Shown in pieces: positions 14,294 through 20,460 of a stretch of 20,460 nt of DNA. The notes beneath the pieces are model-generated. The model was not told the origin of the DNA. It searched no databases and was given only the letters and a program-made list of their open reading frames with translations. Positions within the stretch are counted from its first letter, which is position 1. Each line of letters begins with the position of its first letter. Position numbers and translations under genes: made by a program. The stretch comes from AE-B3B sp964543295 (lineage in GTDB: Bacteria; Aerophobota; Aerophobia; Aerophobales; AE-B3A), in contig CAZIXA010000038.1 of assembly GCA_964543295.1 (NCBI GenBank), forward strand, positions 1-20,460. Reading direction: 5' to 3'.

Positions 14294-14724
14294 TATAGTT
14301 TACTAATTTCCTCAGCAGAAAGAATTTTTACCTTCTGCGCTTGCAGCAAGTCTACGGTGGCTTTTTTTTCTTCGATTTTCAAAACCACCAGAGCACCCCT
14401 ACCTTTCGGAGCTACGAAAGCATAGAGGTATTCCACATTGATACCTTCTTTCCCCAAAATAGCCATAACTTGTGCCAGGCCGCCCGGCTTATCTTCAACT
14501 TCCACTACCACGACCTCCGTTTGGGATACAGTGAATCCTCTTTCCTCCAGAGCCTCGTACGCTTTTTGAGGTTTGTCGACTATCATTCGCAAGATTCCAA
14601 ATTCGGTGGTATCGGCAATAGCTAAAGCCCGGATATTAATTTCTTTATTTCCTAAAATCTGCGTAATTTCAGCTAATCTACCTATCTTATTTTCCAGGAA
14701 TACCGAGATTTGCCTTACTGCCAT
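14293..14724 (-). CDS. Tandem ACT-domain protein, probable amino-acid sensor
   Basis: This is a 143-residue protein made of two ACT domains: about 3-68, containing ENKIGRLAEITQILGNKEINIRAL, and about 71-140, containing EDKPGGLAQVMAILGKEGINVEYLYAF. The Gly before the helix in each half is the usual ligand-site position. Stand-alone tandem ACT proteins bind amino acids, and related genes lie beside arylacetyl-CoA ligase/indolepyruvate oxidoreductase genes in anaerobes (from memory). AGGAG, overlapping the paaK3 stop codon, lies about 6 nt before the ATG. The coupling to the winged-helix gene suggests a sensor-regulator pair. Confidence 0.85.
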   Translation of the reverse strand: MAVRQISVFLENKIGRLAEITQILGNKEINIRALAIADTTEFGILRMIVDKPQKAYEALEERGFTVSQTEVVVVEVEDKPGGLAQVMAILGKEGINVEYLYAFVAPKGRGALVVLKIEEKKATVDLLQAQKVKILSAEEISKL

Positions 14725-14733
14725 CTTAGTCTC

Positions 14734-16035
14734 CTATTTCAATTTTCTTTTATCTATTATACGTTTTGCTTTGCCCATACTTCTCTGGATCGTCCTTGGC
14801 TCAACCAATTTCACTCCTATTCTAAGGCCCAGCGCATCTTCAATTTCTCTTTTAATCTTGGTCTCAATCTCTTCCAATCTTCTTATCTCATCAAAGAAAA
14901 TATGAGGAGAAGTCTCCAGCTCCACCGTCAATTCATCTAATCCTTTTCTTCTTTCTAAAATTAATTGATAATGGGGCTCGGCTTCATCTATCTGGATTAA
15001 TATATTCTCTATCTGGGAAGGAAAAAGGTTTACCCCTCTTATGATTAGCATATCGTCTGCTCTGCCTTTGATCTTACCAATTCTGGCCAGAGTTCTTCCA
15101 CACTCGCAGAGCTGATAATTTATGTGGGTTATATCACCCGTTCTGTATCTTACCAAAGAGGTTCCTTCTCTGGTTAAGGTAGTTAAAACTAGTTCTCCTT
15201 CCTCTTCTTCTTTTAAAACCTTGCCCGTTTTGGGATCAATTATTTCAGGCAGGAAGTGATCTTCAAAAAGATGCATACCCTCTTTCACCTCACACTCTTG
15301 AGCCACTCCCGGCCCGATAATCTCGGTTAATCCATAAATATCCAGAGCCTCTATACCCAATCGAGATTCGATTTTTTGCCGCATGCTTTCTGACCAGGTC
15401 TCCGCCCCCAGTATCCCTACTCTCAAGGGTAGATCTCTGGGATTAATCCCCATCTCTTCTGCCACTTCGGCTAGGTGCAAGGCATAAGAGGGAGTGCAGG
15501 TCAGAACTGTGGACTTAAAGTCCTGCATTATCGTGATCTGGCGCTTGGTCTGTCCACCAGAGATGGGAATAGTTTTTGCCCCAATGAGCTGAGCTCCATA
15601 ATGGGTTCCCAGTCCTCCGGTGAAAAGACCATAGCCATAAGCATTATGAACTACATCCCTCGAGGTAGTTCCAGCACAGCTCAATGCTCTAGCCATAACT
15701 TCTGCCCAAATCTGGATATCTTTTTTAGTGTAGCCATTGACTACCGGTTTTCCGGTGGTACCGGAAGAGATGTGAAATTCAACTATTTTCTCTAAGGGTG
15801 CAGTGAATAAGCCAAAAGGATAGCCCTCTCTTAGATCGGACTTACGGGTGAAAGGAAACTTTCTTAAGTCCTCCAGTGATTTTATATCATCTGGATGAAC
15901 GTGACTTTCCTCAAATTTTATTTTATAAAAAGGTAAGCGCTCAAAAACGCGGTGAGCAACCTCTTTCAATCTTTTTAGTTGAAGATCCTGTAAACTCTTT
16001 CTATCCATACACTCGTATTCTTTATTCCAGATCAT
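14734..16035 (-). CDS. Phenylacetate-CoA ligase (PaaK paralog 3, ior-associated)
   Basis: This is a 433-residue AMP-forming ligase with a full motif set: ATP loop SSGTTGKPVV (90-99), DIYGLTEIIGPGVAQEC (232-248), RYRTGD (296-301), CECGR (310-314), GRADDM (324-329), RGVNLFPSQIE (333-343) and GKAKRIIDKR near the C-terminus with the catalytic lysine. It would convert an arylacetate (phenyl-, indole- or hydroxyphenylacetate) to its CoA ester. GAGGAGG lies 5 nt before the ATG. The paaK-ACT pairing with iorB upstream is the arrangement I associate with reductive/oxidative aromatic amino-acid metabolism in anaerobes, which makes this paralog the most likely true arylacetate ligase. Here a transaldolase gene separates it from iorB. 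Confidence 0.88.
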   Translation of the reverse strand: MIWNKEYECMDRKSLQDLQLKRLKEVAHRVFERLPFYKIKFEESHVHPDDIKSLEDLRKFPFTRKSDLREGYPFGLFTAPLEKIVEFHISSGTTGKPVVNGYTKKDIQIWAEVMARALSCAGTTSRDVVHNAYGYGLFTGGLGTHYGAQLIGAKTIPISGGQTKRQITIMQDFKSTVLTCTPSYALHLAEVAEEMGINPRDLPLRVGILGAETWSESMRQKIESRLGIEALDIYGLTEIIGPGVAQECEVKEGMHLFEDHFLPEIIDPKTGKVLKEEEEGELVLTTLTREGTSLVRYRTGDITHINYQLCECGRTLARIGKIKGRADDMLIIRGVNLFPSQIENILIQIDEAEPHYQLILERRKGLDELTVELETSPHIFFDEIRRLEEIETKIKREIEDALGLRIGVKLVEPRTIQRSMGKAKRIIDKRKLK

Positions 16036-16068
16036 TTTTCCTCCTCTCGTCCCCTTGTTTCTTCCCCT

Positions 16069-16983
16069 CTAGCTTTGAAACAGATCCCGATACTCTGGCA
16101 CCACATCGGCGGAAAAGCTCTTAATTCCTTCCACAGTCTTGTGATGTTGAAGCATGCCTCTAATTACTGGAAAAGGTATAGTAGCGATATGTGCTCCTGC
16201 TTCCGCCATTTGCCTGATTTGTCTTGTATTTCTAATACTGGCAGCAATTACCTCTGTGGGTATCTCATAATTTCTATAGATTTTCATGATGCTTTTGACC
16301 AGATTTACTCCACTCCCTATTCCATTATCCTGGCCAAAGCCAGTGCTATTTTTTGTCTCTTTGTTAAGGTAAAGAGAGGCTACAGGCTCACCCCCCGAAT
16401 TTTTTAGGTGTTTATCAAGCCTTTGCCTACCAATTTTCTCTATTAAGTCGAAATCAAAATAGTCAACCTTTCCAAATTCTATTCCTAATTTTTTCCTTAT
16501 GTAATCATCTATTCTTCCAGCAAAAGGGCTGGCATAGCTAGCCCCAGCCTTGGCTGCTAAAAGTGCCTGTTCTGGAGTCATTATGAGAGTTACATTTATA
16601 GGAATACCCTTTCGGCTTAACTTTTTTATAGTCTTTAAAGCGTCATAGTCTATTTCCTCTGATTCATCTGAATTTGTGTTTATGGGAATCTTTATGACTA
16701 CATTTTCAGCAGCCGGATTAAATTTTCTATATAGCAGCTCAGCTTCCTCCACCATTTCTTTCATGGTTAAGCTAATCACCTCGAGGCTGACTGGTCTACC
16801 CTTCCCGGCTGTTTTGCATATTTCCCGGATGTAGGTTTCCATATCAATCCCTTTGCCGCGTCTTTTTACCTCATCTACCGCTCTTTTAATTAGCGAAGGA
16901 TTAGTCGTTACCCCATCAACTATGCCCCAGCTACAAGCTTCTTTAATTTCATCCAATTTCGCCGTATCTACGAAGATTTTCAT
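16069..16983 (-). CDS. Transaldolase (FSA-type fold) with internal insertion
   Basis: This is a transaldolase/fructose-6-phosphate aldolase family protein of the short type, enlarged to 304 residues (usual 210-225). The N-terminus MKIFVDTAKLDEI and GVTTNPSLIKR (24-34) are diagnostic. The Schiff-base lysine is K98 in VVIKIPIN, and the C-terminal barrel segments EVIAASIRNTRQI (244-256) and GAHIATIPFPVI (263-274) follow. Between GRIDD (156-160) and DNGIGSG (219-225) there are about 58 extra residues, rich in charged and aromatic residues (GKVDYFDFDLIEKIGRQR); a smaller insertion lies at 101-112. It moves dihydroxyacetone units in the non-oxidative pentose phosphate pathway, or cleaves a sugar phosphate; which one is not certain. 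It has its own promoter, and GGGGGAG lies close to the ATG. Confidence 0.85.
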   Translation of the reverse strand: MKIFVDTAKLDEIKEACSWGIVDGVTTNPSLIKRAVDEVKRRGKGIDMETYIREICKTAGKGRPVSLEVISLTMKEMVEEAELLYRKFNPAAENVVIKIPINTNSDESEEIDYDALKTIKKLSRKGIPINVTLIMTPEQALLAAKAGASYASPFAGRIDDYIRKKLGIEFGKVDYFDFDLIEKIGRQRLDKHLKNSGGEPVASLYLNKETKNSTGFGQDNGIGSGVNLVKSIMKIYRNYEIPTEVIAASIRNTRQIRQMAEAGAHIATIPFPVIRGMLQHHKTVEGIKSFSADVVPEYRDLFQS

Positions 16984-17020
16984 TACTCCCCCTTTTAGCT
17001 TCAGGATTTGTACTCCAATA

Positions 17021-17048
17021 TTTATACCATCTCTTCTTGTAGTGTCAA
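17021..17048 (-). promoter_or_regulatory. sigma70-type promoter of the transaldolase-paaK3 unit
   Basis: On the minus strand TTGACA (17043-17048) and TATAAA (17021-17026) are separated by 16 bp. The -35 is perfect and the -10 one base off. The -35 overlaps the stop codon of iorB. Predicted transcription starts near 17014, about 31 nt before the transaldolase ATG. The 16-bp spacing and the overlap with the upstream stop match the liv promoter, which supports both. This promoter makes transaldolase, paaK3, ACT and winged-helix genes at least partly independent of iorB. Confidence 0.6.
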
Positions 17049-17617
17049 CTTCTCTTTCCTAATTCAAAAGCCTTCAAGTTAACCTCTATGGTATGGTGAG
17101 GGACCTCCTGCCGGATGACCTTTTCCCAACTGCTGGATTTAAAGCTGAGAAAAGTTGACAGCTTTCCCAAGAGAACCAGATTGAAAGCCTTGGAATTACC
17201 GGCAGTCTGGGCAATCTTTAAGGCTGGGATTTTGATGATCCAGGAAGTCCTCTTCTTCAAATGGACAAAGATGTCCTCAGGGTAGAGTTCTTTACCGAGA
17301 CTCACCATAAGAGGAGGGATCTCAAGATCATTTAATATCAACACTCCCTTTTTCTTTAGATAATCAATGAATCTTAAAGCCTCTAGTTTTTCTAAAGCAA
17401 GGAGAAAATCTGCCCCTCCTTTTCTAATAAGCGGAGAATAGATCTTGGGTCCAAACCTTACCTCTGAGCTAACGCTACCTCCTCTTTGTGCCATTCCATG
17501 GACTTCAGACTTTTTAACATCATGCCCTTCTTCGAAGGCTACTTTAGCTAAGATCTCGGAGGCCAATAAAATTCCCTGTCCTCCTACCCCAACCAGCAAA
17601 ACATTAATTATGGGCAT
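17045..17617 (-). CDS. iorB: Indolepyruvate:ferredoxin oxidoreductase small subunit IorB
   Basis: This is a 190-residue member of the pyruvate:ferredoxin oxidoreductase gamma-domain family in its IorB form. GVGGQGILLASEIL (10-23) and SEVHGMAQRGGSVSSEVRFG (37-56) are the hallmark segments. IorB pairs with IorA, a thiamine-diphosphate and iron-sulfur subunit of about 600 residues, to oxidise aryl-2-oxoacids such as indolepyruvate or phenylpyruvate to arylacetyl-CoA with ferredoxin as acceptor. No iorA lies in this window; the neighbours are DUF4416 upstream and transaldolase downstream. The partner must be encoded elsewhere, or this subunit serves another oxidoreductase. AAAGG lies 9 nt before the ATG and the upstream stop is 6 bp away, so it is co-transcribed with DUF4416. 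Confidence 0.85.
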   Translation of the reverse strand: MPIINVLLVGVGGQGILLASEILAKVAFEEGHDVKKSEVHGMAQRGGSVSSEVRFGPKIYSPLIRKGGADFLLALEKLEALRFIDYLKKKGVLILNDLEIPPLMVSLGKELYPEDIFVHLKKRTSWIIKIPALKIAQTAGNSKAFNLVLLGKLSTFLSFKSSSWEKVIRQEVPHHTIEVNLKAFELGKRS

Positions 17618-17623
17618 TGGTAT

Positions 17624-18163
17624 CTATCCTTTGGTCTTTAGTTGATTTTGGTAAATCTTCCGGAGGTGATTGAAAATCTCAAGATACTCGCTGGTTCTAT
17701 AATCAGGATAAGTCCATTCCCAGGGCTCGAAACCCTTCCCTTTTTTGTACCGGAGGGTAATCTCAGTATAGATTCCTCTTCCCAGATAAATCCGGTGCTG
17801 ATAATCCTTGGTGCTGGCCAGGACAAGTTTAGAGAGAGTAAGGTAGCCAGGATCAAGATTAATGCGACGATCGTCCGTATCAGGATGGAGAAAGTCCTGC
17901 TCAAGCTGATTGGTAAATAATTTAATTTCTCCAATCTCGGCCGGATCAATTAGGCCTTGGAAACTTATAAATTTTCTCTTCAAGCCTGACCCCATCTCAG
18001 ACTCATAGTAGTGGGTGTGTTGAAAGGAGAGAATAGGGCTCTTAAAGTCTACTACGCCAAATTTTTGGCTGAGTCTTTTTTCTGCTTCTTTAAATAGATT
18101 TTTCTCACCTGAGATCAAACCTGTAAATAACTTCACTCCTACCGGGTGCCTCACTTTGCCCAT
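17624..18163 (-). CDS. DUF4416 family protein
   Basis: This is a 179-residue protein of the DUF4416 family, function unknown. Recognisable segments are PVKLF-type GVKLFTGLISGE near the N-terminus, HTHYYESEMG (49-58) and, near the C-terminus, GYLTLSKLVLASTKDYQHRIYLG followed by GIYTEITL and WTYPDYRT. The many conserved His, Asp and Glu residues hint at a metal or nucleotide site but do not identify one. AAAGGA is very close to the ATG (2-3 nt), which is poor spacing. An inverted repeat (18174-18197) sits just before the gene. The family call is from memory of its C-terminal signature. Confidence 0.75.
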   Translation of the reverse strand: MGKVRHPVGVKLFTGLISGEKNLFKEAEKRLSQKFGVVDFKSPILSFQHTHYYESEMGSGLKRKFISFQGLIDPAEIGEIKLFTNQLEQDFLHPDTDDRRINLDPGYLTLSKLVLASTKDYQHRIYLGRGIYTEITLRYKKGKGFEPWEWTYPDYRTSEYLEIFNHLRKIYQNQLKTKG

Positions 18164-18173
18164 TTCCTTTAAG

Positions 18174-18197
18174 TCAGTGATAGACTTTTTTCACTGA
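18174..18197. repeat. 7-bp inverted repeat before the DUF4416 gene
   Basis: TCAGTGA (18174-18180) and TCACTGA (18191-18197) flank a 10-base spacer that includes six T residues on the plus strand, 11 bp before the DUF4416 ATG. It could form a hairpin in the leader next to the ribosome site, or be a protein-binding site. The 75-bp gap between the exchanger and DUF4416 otherwise shows no clear promoter. Confidence 0.4.
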
Positions 18198-18238
18198 GTG
18201 ACCACTTTTACTGAACACCAGGAACAGTGGTTACCGCG

Positions 18239-19249
18239 CTAGCCCCTCATAATCAGAATTAGAAAATATCCGCCCACAACAGAGGTGACAACCATAGTTA
18301 TAGCATCCCAGCCCAATTTCAAAAATGCCTTCTTAGATCTATAGATCAATCCTACTATAACTATGGCGGTGAGGATAATAGAGAGCATTAAAGTAAACAG
18401 ATGCTGAGAGGAAATCTCTCCCAGAAACTCCTTCTCTCGCAGTAGTACATCACAGAAGGGAATGATCATGATGTCAAAAAAATTGCTCCCTAAAATATTG
18501 CCAATGGCCATATCTATAGAAAACTTGAGAGCACTAACGGTGACTATAAGTTCTGGCAGGGAGGTACTCAGAGCAAGAAGACTTGTTCCTACCAGGCTCT
18601 CGCTCCAGCCCATTGTGGCTACCAGCTCCTTTCCAATCTCAGCCAGCCAGATACCTAGAAAAACTATACCAACAAAACATATTAAGAATTTGATGAGGAT
18701 TGACCTTAGGCTAATGCCTTTATACAGAGGGGACGATTCTTTCTCGCTCGGGGGAGTGGAAGGAGATTTTTTTTCATAGGTAAATATGAGTCTCAATCCC
18801 AGGATATAGACAGCTAAAAGCACCAGACTGTCAAGCCCAAAACCAAAGATGCCTAATGAGCCATTAAGTTGAGATCTCAAAATAAGGGAACTACAAACGA
18901 TCCCCATGAGAATTATGCTCAAACCCCCATACAAGATATGACTCGGTCTTGCCTCATACATTAAGGGTCCTTTACCCTGAATTAGATCAAGCAAAGCGAT
19001 AATCATTAGGTTTATGAGCAATGATCCAAAGAGGTCTCCGGCGGCTAAATTGGGTGAGTGAACTACTGTTATGGAACTACCACTGGTGACAAATTCGGGC
19101 AGGGAAGTAGCCAGAGCTAAAAGAACAAACCCCATAAGGGTCTTGGTAATTTGCGTCTTCTCAGAAATGATATTCCCGTACATAGACAATTTATAACCAG
19201 CGTAAATCATAGCTACGCTACAAATAGAGAACTTTAACCAGACAAGCAT
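18239..19249 (-). CDS. CaCA-family cation (Ca2+/Na+ or H+) exchanger
   Basis: This is a 336-residue inner-membrane exchanger with about ten hydrophobic segments in two inverted halves joined by a charged loop (about 160-180, EKKSPSTPPSEKESS). The alpha repeats are visible: ALATSLPEFVTSGSS followed by GDLFGSLLIN (46-80), and ALSTSLPELIVTVSA followed by GNILGSNFFDI in the second half. Both repeats keep the ion-binding Glu. The first repeat departs from GNxxGSN, having Asp for Asn and Leu for the second Asn. It resembles the YrbG-type prokaryotic subfamily; the transported ion is unknown. AAGG lies 8 nt before the ATG, 17 bp after pyrD. Confidence 0.82.
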   Translation of the reverse strand: MLVWLKFSICSVAMIYAGYKLSMYGNIISEKTQITKTLMGFVLLALATSLPEFVTSGSSITVVHSPNLAAGDLFGSLLINLMIIALLDLIQGKGPLMYEARPSHILYGGLSIILMGIVCSSLILRSQLNGSLGIFGFGLDSLVLLAVYILGLRLIFTYEKKSPSTPPSEKESSPLYKGISLRSILIKFLICFVGIVFLGIWLAEIGKELVATMGWSESLVGTSLLALSTSLPELIVTVSALKFSIDMAIGNILGSNFFDIMIIPFCDVLLREKEFLGEISSQHLFTLMLSIILTAIVIVGLIYRSKKAFLKLGWDAITMVVTSVVGGYFLILIMRG

Positions 19250-19266
19250 TGACCGAACCTTCCCTT

Positions 19267-20184
19267 TTAATTTAAGTTAAGCCAACCTACTAAATCTTTA
19301 AACTCCCTGATGTTGTTTCTCTGTAAATATTCTCTGATCCCCTCTTTTACCTTTAGGATGGTTTTCGGGTCAATGAAATTTGCTGTTCCTATGGCCACCG
19401 CACTTGCCCCCGCCAGGATAAATTCCAGAGCGTCCTCGGCGGTCATTATTCCGCCAACTCCAATTAGAGGTAGGTTCACTTTCTGGAAAGTCTGCCGGAC
19501 CATTCTTACAGCAATTGGTCTTATAGCAGGCCCCGAAAGACCTCCCGTAACATTACCCAACTTTGGTTTTCTAGTCTTTACATTAATAGCCATACCGAGC
19601 AGGGTGTTTATCAGAGACAGGGCTTCAGTACCGGCCTCTTCAGCCGCCTGAGCAATTTCGGCTATGTCGGTTACGTTGGGAGTGAGTTTGGTGATAAGGG
19701 GGATATCAGTAACCTCCCTTATTCTCTTCACTAAAGAGAAGACCAGACTTGGGTTGGTACCGAAGATAAGACCCCCGCTCTTCACATTAGGACAGGAGAT
19801 ATTTATCTCTAAAGCATCTATTCCTCCGGCTTTGTCGAGCCTCTCAGCGAGACGCAGATACTCCTCCTCCTTTTCTCCCGCAATATTGACCACCAAGGCG
19901 GTGTTGAACTTTCGTAAAAAGGGAAGTTTTTCTCTAAGGAAAATCTTTAGCCCGGGATTTTCTAATCCAATGGAATTGAGAAGTCCTGAGGGAGTCTCTG
20001 CTAGCCGGGGAGGCCGATTTCCTTCCCTGGGTTCCAGGGTCACTGTCTTGGTGATTATTCCCCCCAGTTCATTAAGGTCAATAAATCTACTATACTCTTC
20101 CCCATATCCAAAGGTTCCTGATGCTGCCAGAACAGGGTTCTTCAAGCTAATCCGGCCCAGTTTAATCTTCAAGTTCGGATTCAA
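19267..20184 (-). CDS. pyrD: Dihydroorotate dehydrogenase, class 1B catalytic subunit
   Basis: PyrD oxidises dihydroorotate to orotate using FMN in pyrimidine synthesis. The 305-residue length, KNPVLAASGTFGYGEEYSRF (15-34), and NISCPNVKSGG (128-138) with the catalytic Cys of class 1 enzymes are clear; ITKLTPN, LINTLLGMAIN, GGLSGPAIRP and GVGGIMTAEDALEFILAGA line the FMN site. The start is TTG (20182-20184), with AAGGTGAG about 4 nt upstream, and gives a normal N-terminus. Class 1B enzymes work with PyrK, an iron-sulfur/FAD subunit; pyrK is not in the window. A 15-codon ORF ends exactly where pyrD begins. Confidence 0.93.
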   Translation of the reverse strand: MNPNLKIKLGRISLKNPVLAASGTFGYGEEYSRFIDLNELGGIITKTVTLEPREGNRPPRLAETPSGLLNSIGLENPGLKIFLREKLPFLRKFNTALVVNIAGEKEEEYLRLAERLDKAGGIDALEINISCPNVKSGGLIFGTNPSLVFSLVKRIREVTDIPLITKLTPNVTDIAEIAQAAEEAGTEALSLINTLLGMAINVKTRKPKLGNVTGGLSGPAIRPIAVRMVRQTFQKVNLPLIGVGGIMTAEDALEFILAGASAVAIGTANFIDPKTILKVKEGIREYLQRNNIREFKDLVGWLNLN

Positions 20185-20232
20185 CTACTCACCTTTTCGA
20201 ACAGTGTCCTTATAGTCTTTAGTCTTTTTCAT
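20185..20232 (-). CDS. 15-codon ORF abutting pyrD, possible leader peptide
   Basis: The ATG at 20230-20232 opens MKKTKDYKDTVRKGE, and its TAG (20185-20187) is followed immediately by the TTG of pyrD. GGGGAG lies 5 nt before the ATG, a better ribosome site than that of pyrD. A 5-bp hairpin (20245-20261) lies directly before this site. The peptide has no codon run that would suggest classical attenuation. It could couple translation into pyrD or be incidental. No known pyrimidine-operon leader motif was recognised. Confidence 0.35.
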   Translation of the reverse strand: MKKTKDYKDTVRKGE

Positions 20233-20244
20233 CGCCTCTCCCCG

Positions 20245-20261
20245 CCACCTTTTCACGGTGG
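20245..20261 (-). promoter_or_regulatory. Small hairpin just upstream of the leader-ORF ribosome site
   Basis: CCACC and GGTGG pair across a 7-base loop (GTGAAAA on the minus strand), ending 4 nt before the GGGGAG ribosome site of the mini-ORF. Upstream, between about 20298 and 20336, GGGAAA can pair with TTTCCC or ACGGG with CCCGT as alternatives. The leader of pyrD therefore has foldable structure. Whether it regulates is unknown. Confidence 0.35.
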
Positions 20262-20416
20262 TAAGTTGTGGGGGTTGGTAAAATATCTTTTGAAGCTCGA
20301 CCACGGGAAACCCTCATACTACCCGTTTTTCCCAACCGAGAAACCGCAACAACCTATCCTTACCTTCATTAGATCTCTTTATTAATCCGTAGTTTTCTCC
20401 GATCCCAAGATACTCG

Positions 20417-20460
20417 AGGGGGGAAATAGGGCTTCGCCGATTCCTTCGGAATTCCCCCCT
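20417..20460. repeat. GC-rich 9-bp stem-loop at the right window edge
   Basis: AGGGGGGAA (20417-20425) pairs perfectly with TTCCCCCCT (20452-20460). The 26-base interior can form one of two competing small hairpins sharing bases 20437-20438: GGC-TTC-GCC (20430-20438) or CCGA-TTCCT-TCGG (20437-20449). No T-tract is visible inside the window, so a terminator of the upstream unit cannot be confirmed. It could equally be an intergenic repeat or the edge of a structured RNA. Between it and pyrD no promoter of good quality was found. Confidence 0.55.

Noticed and set aside
17638..17949. Minus-strand ORF of 103 codons in another frame of the DUF4416 gene
   Set aside because: It overlaps the DUF4416 frame, which matches a known family; the alternative frame has no motif or ribosome site.
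19664..20215. 183-codon plus-strand ORF antisense to pyrD
   Set aside because: It is a mirror frame of a clearly coding gene, has serine/proline/arginine-rich composition, no ribosome site and no recognisable domain.
20187..20460. Known riboswitch or PyrR-type attenuator before pyrD
   Set aside because: No conserved PyrR-binding loop or recognised riboswitch core was seen; only generic hairpins are present.

Overview
The window looks like a chromosome segment of an anaerobic bacterium. Genes are densely packed, most have Shine-Dalgarno sites, and two promoters match the sigma70 pattern well. At least four genes (pyrD, merR-like, argC, argJ) appear to start with TTG. GC looks moderate (judged by eye, not counted). 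A ferredoxin-dependent 2-oxoacid oxidoreductase subunit points to anaerobic metabolism. DUF4416, a bacterial Clp1/Grc3-like kinase and the TTG starts would suit an uncultured candidate-phylum lineage, but I cannot assign a phylum from the sequence.

Region 1 (about 1-2990, plus strand) is a partly decayed sugar-catabolic operon. It holds a GntR/UTRA regulator that has lost its DNA-binding core by internal deletion (270-667), an intact ketose 3-epimerase (849-1712), an intact PfkB-family fructokinase (1752-2735), and a transketolase fragment cut off after 37 codons (2773-2886), followed directly by a perfect hairpin (2887-2910). The original route was probably ketohexose to fructose to fructose-6-phosphate to the pentose phosphate pathway.

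Region 2 (20184 down to 3005, minus strand) is a long co-directional array of 19 genes. In order of transcription: pyrD (dihydroorotate dehydrogenase), a CaCA-family cation exchanger, a DUF4416 protein, iorB (indolepyruvate:ferredoxin oxidoreductase small subunit, with no iorA in view), an insertion-bearing transaldolase with its own promoter, paaK3, a tandem-ACT protein, a small winged-helix protein, the complete branched-chain/aromatic amino-acid ABC transporter livK-livH-livM-livG-livF (own promoter, and a terminator-like hairpin after livK), paaK2, paaK1, a MerR-type regulator, argC, argJ and a Clp1/Grc3-like P-loop kinase.

The metabolic core is the Liv transporter, IorB, three phenylacetate-CoA-ligase-type enzymes, and ACT/winged-helix/MerR regulators. 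This fits uptake of amino acids or aromatic acids, oxidation of their 2-oxoacids, and activation of the resulting aryl or acyl acids to CoA thioesters. The substrates are inferred. Notable oddities are the orphan iorB separated from paaK3 by a transaldolase, a LivG whose ABC-signature glycine is replaced by glutamine, a diverged second PaaK, and structured sequence upstream of pyrD including a 15-codon mini-ORF that abuts the pyrD start codon. The right edge ends in a strong GC-rich stem-loop.
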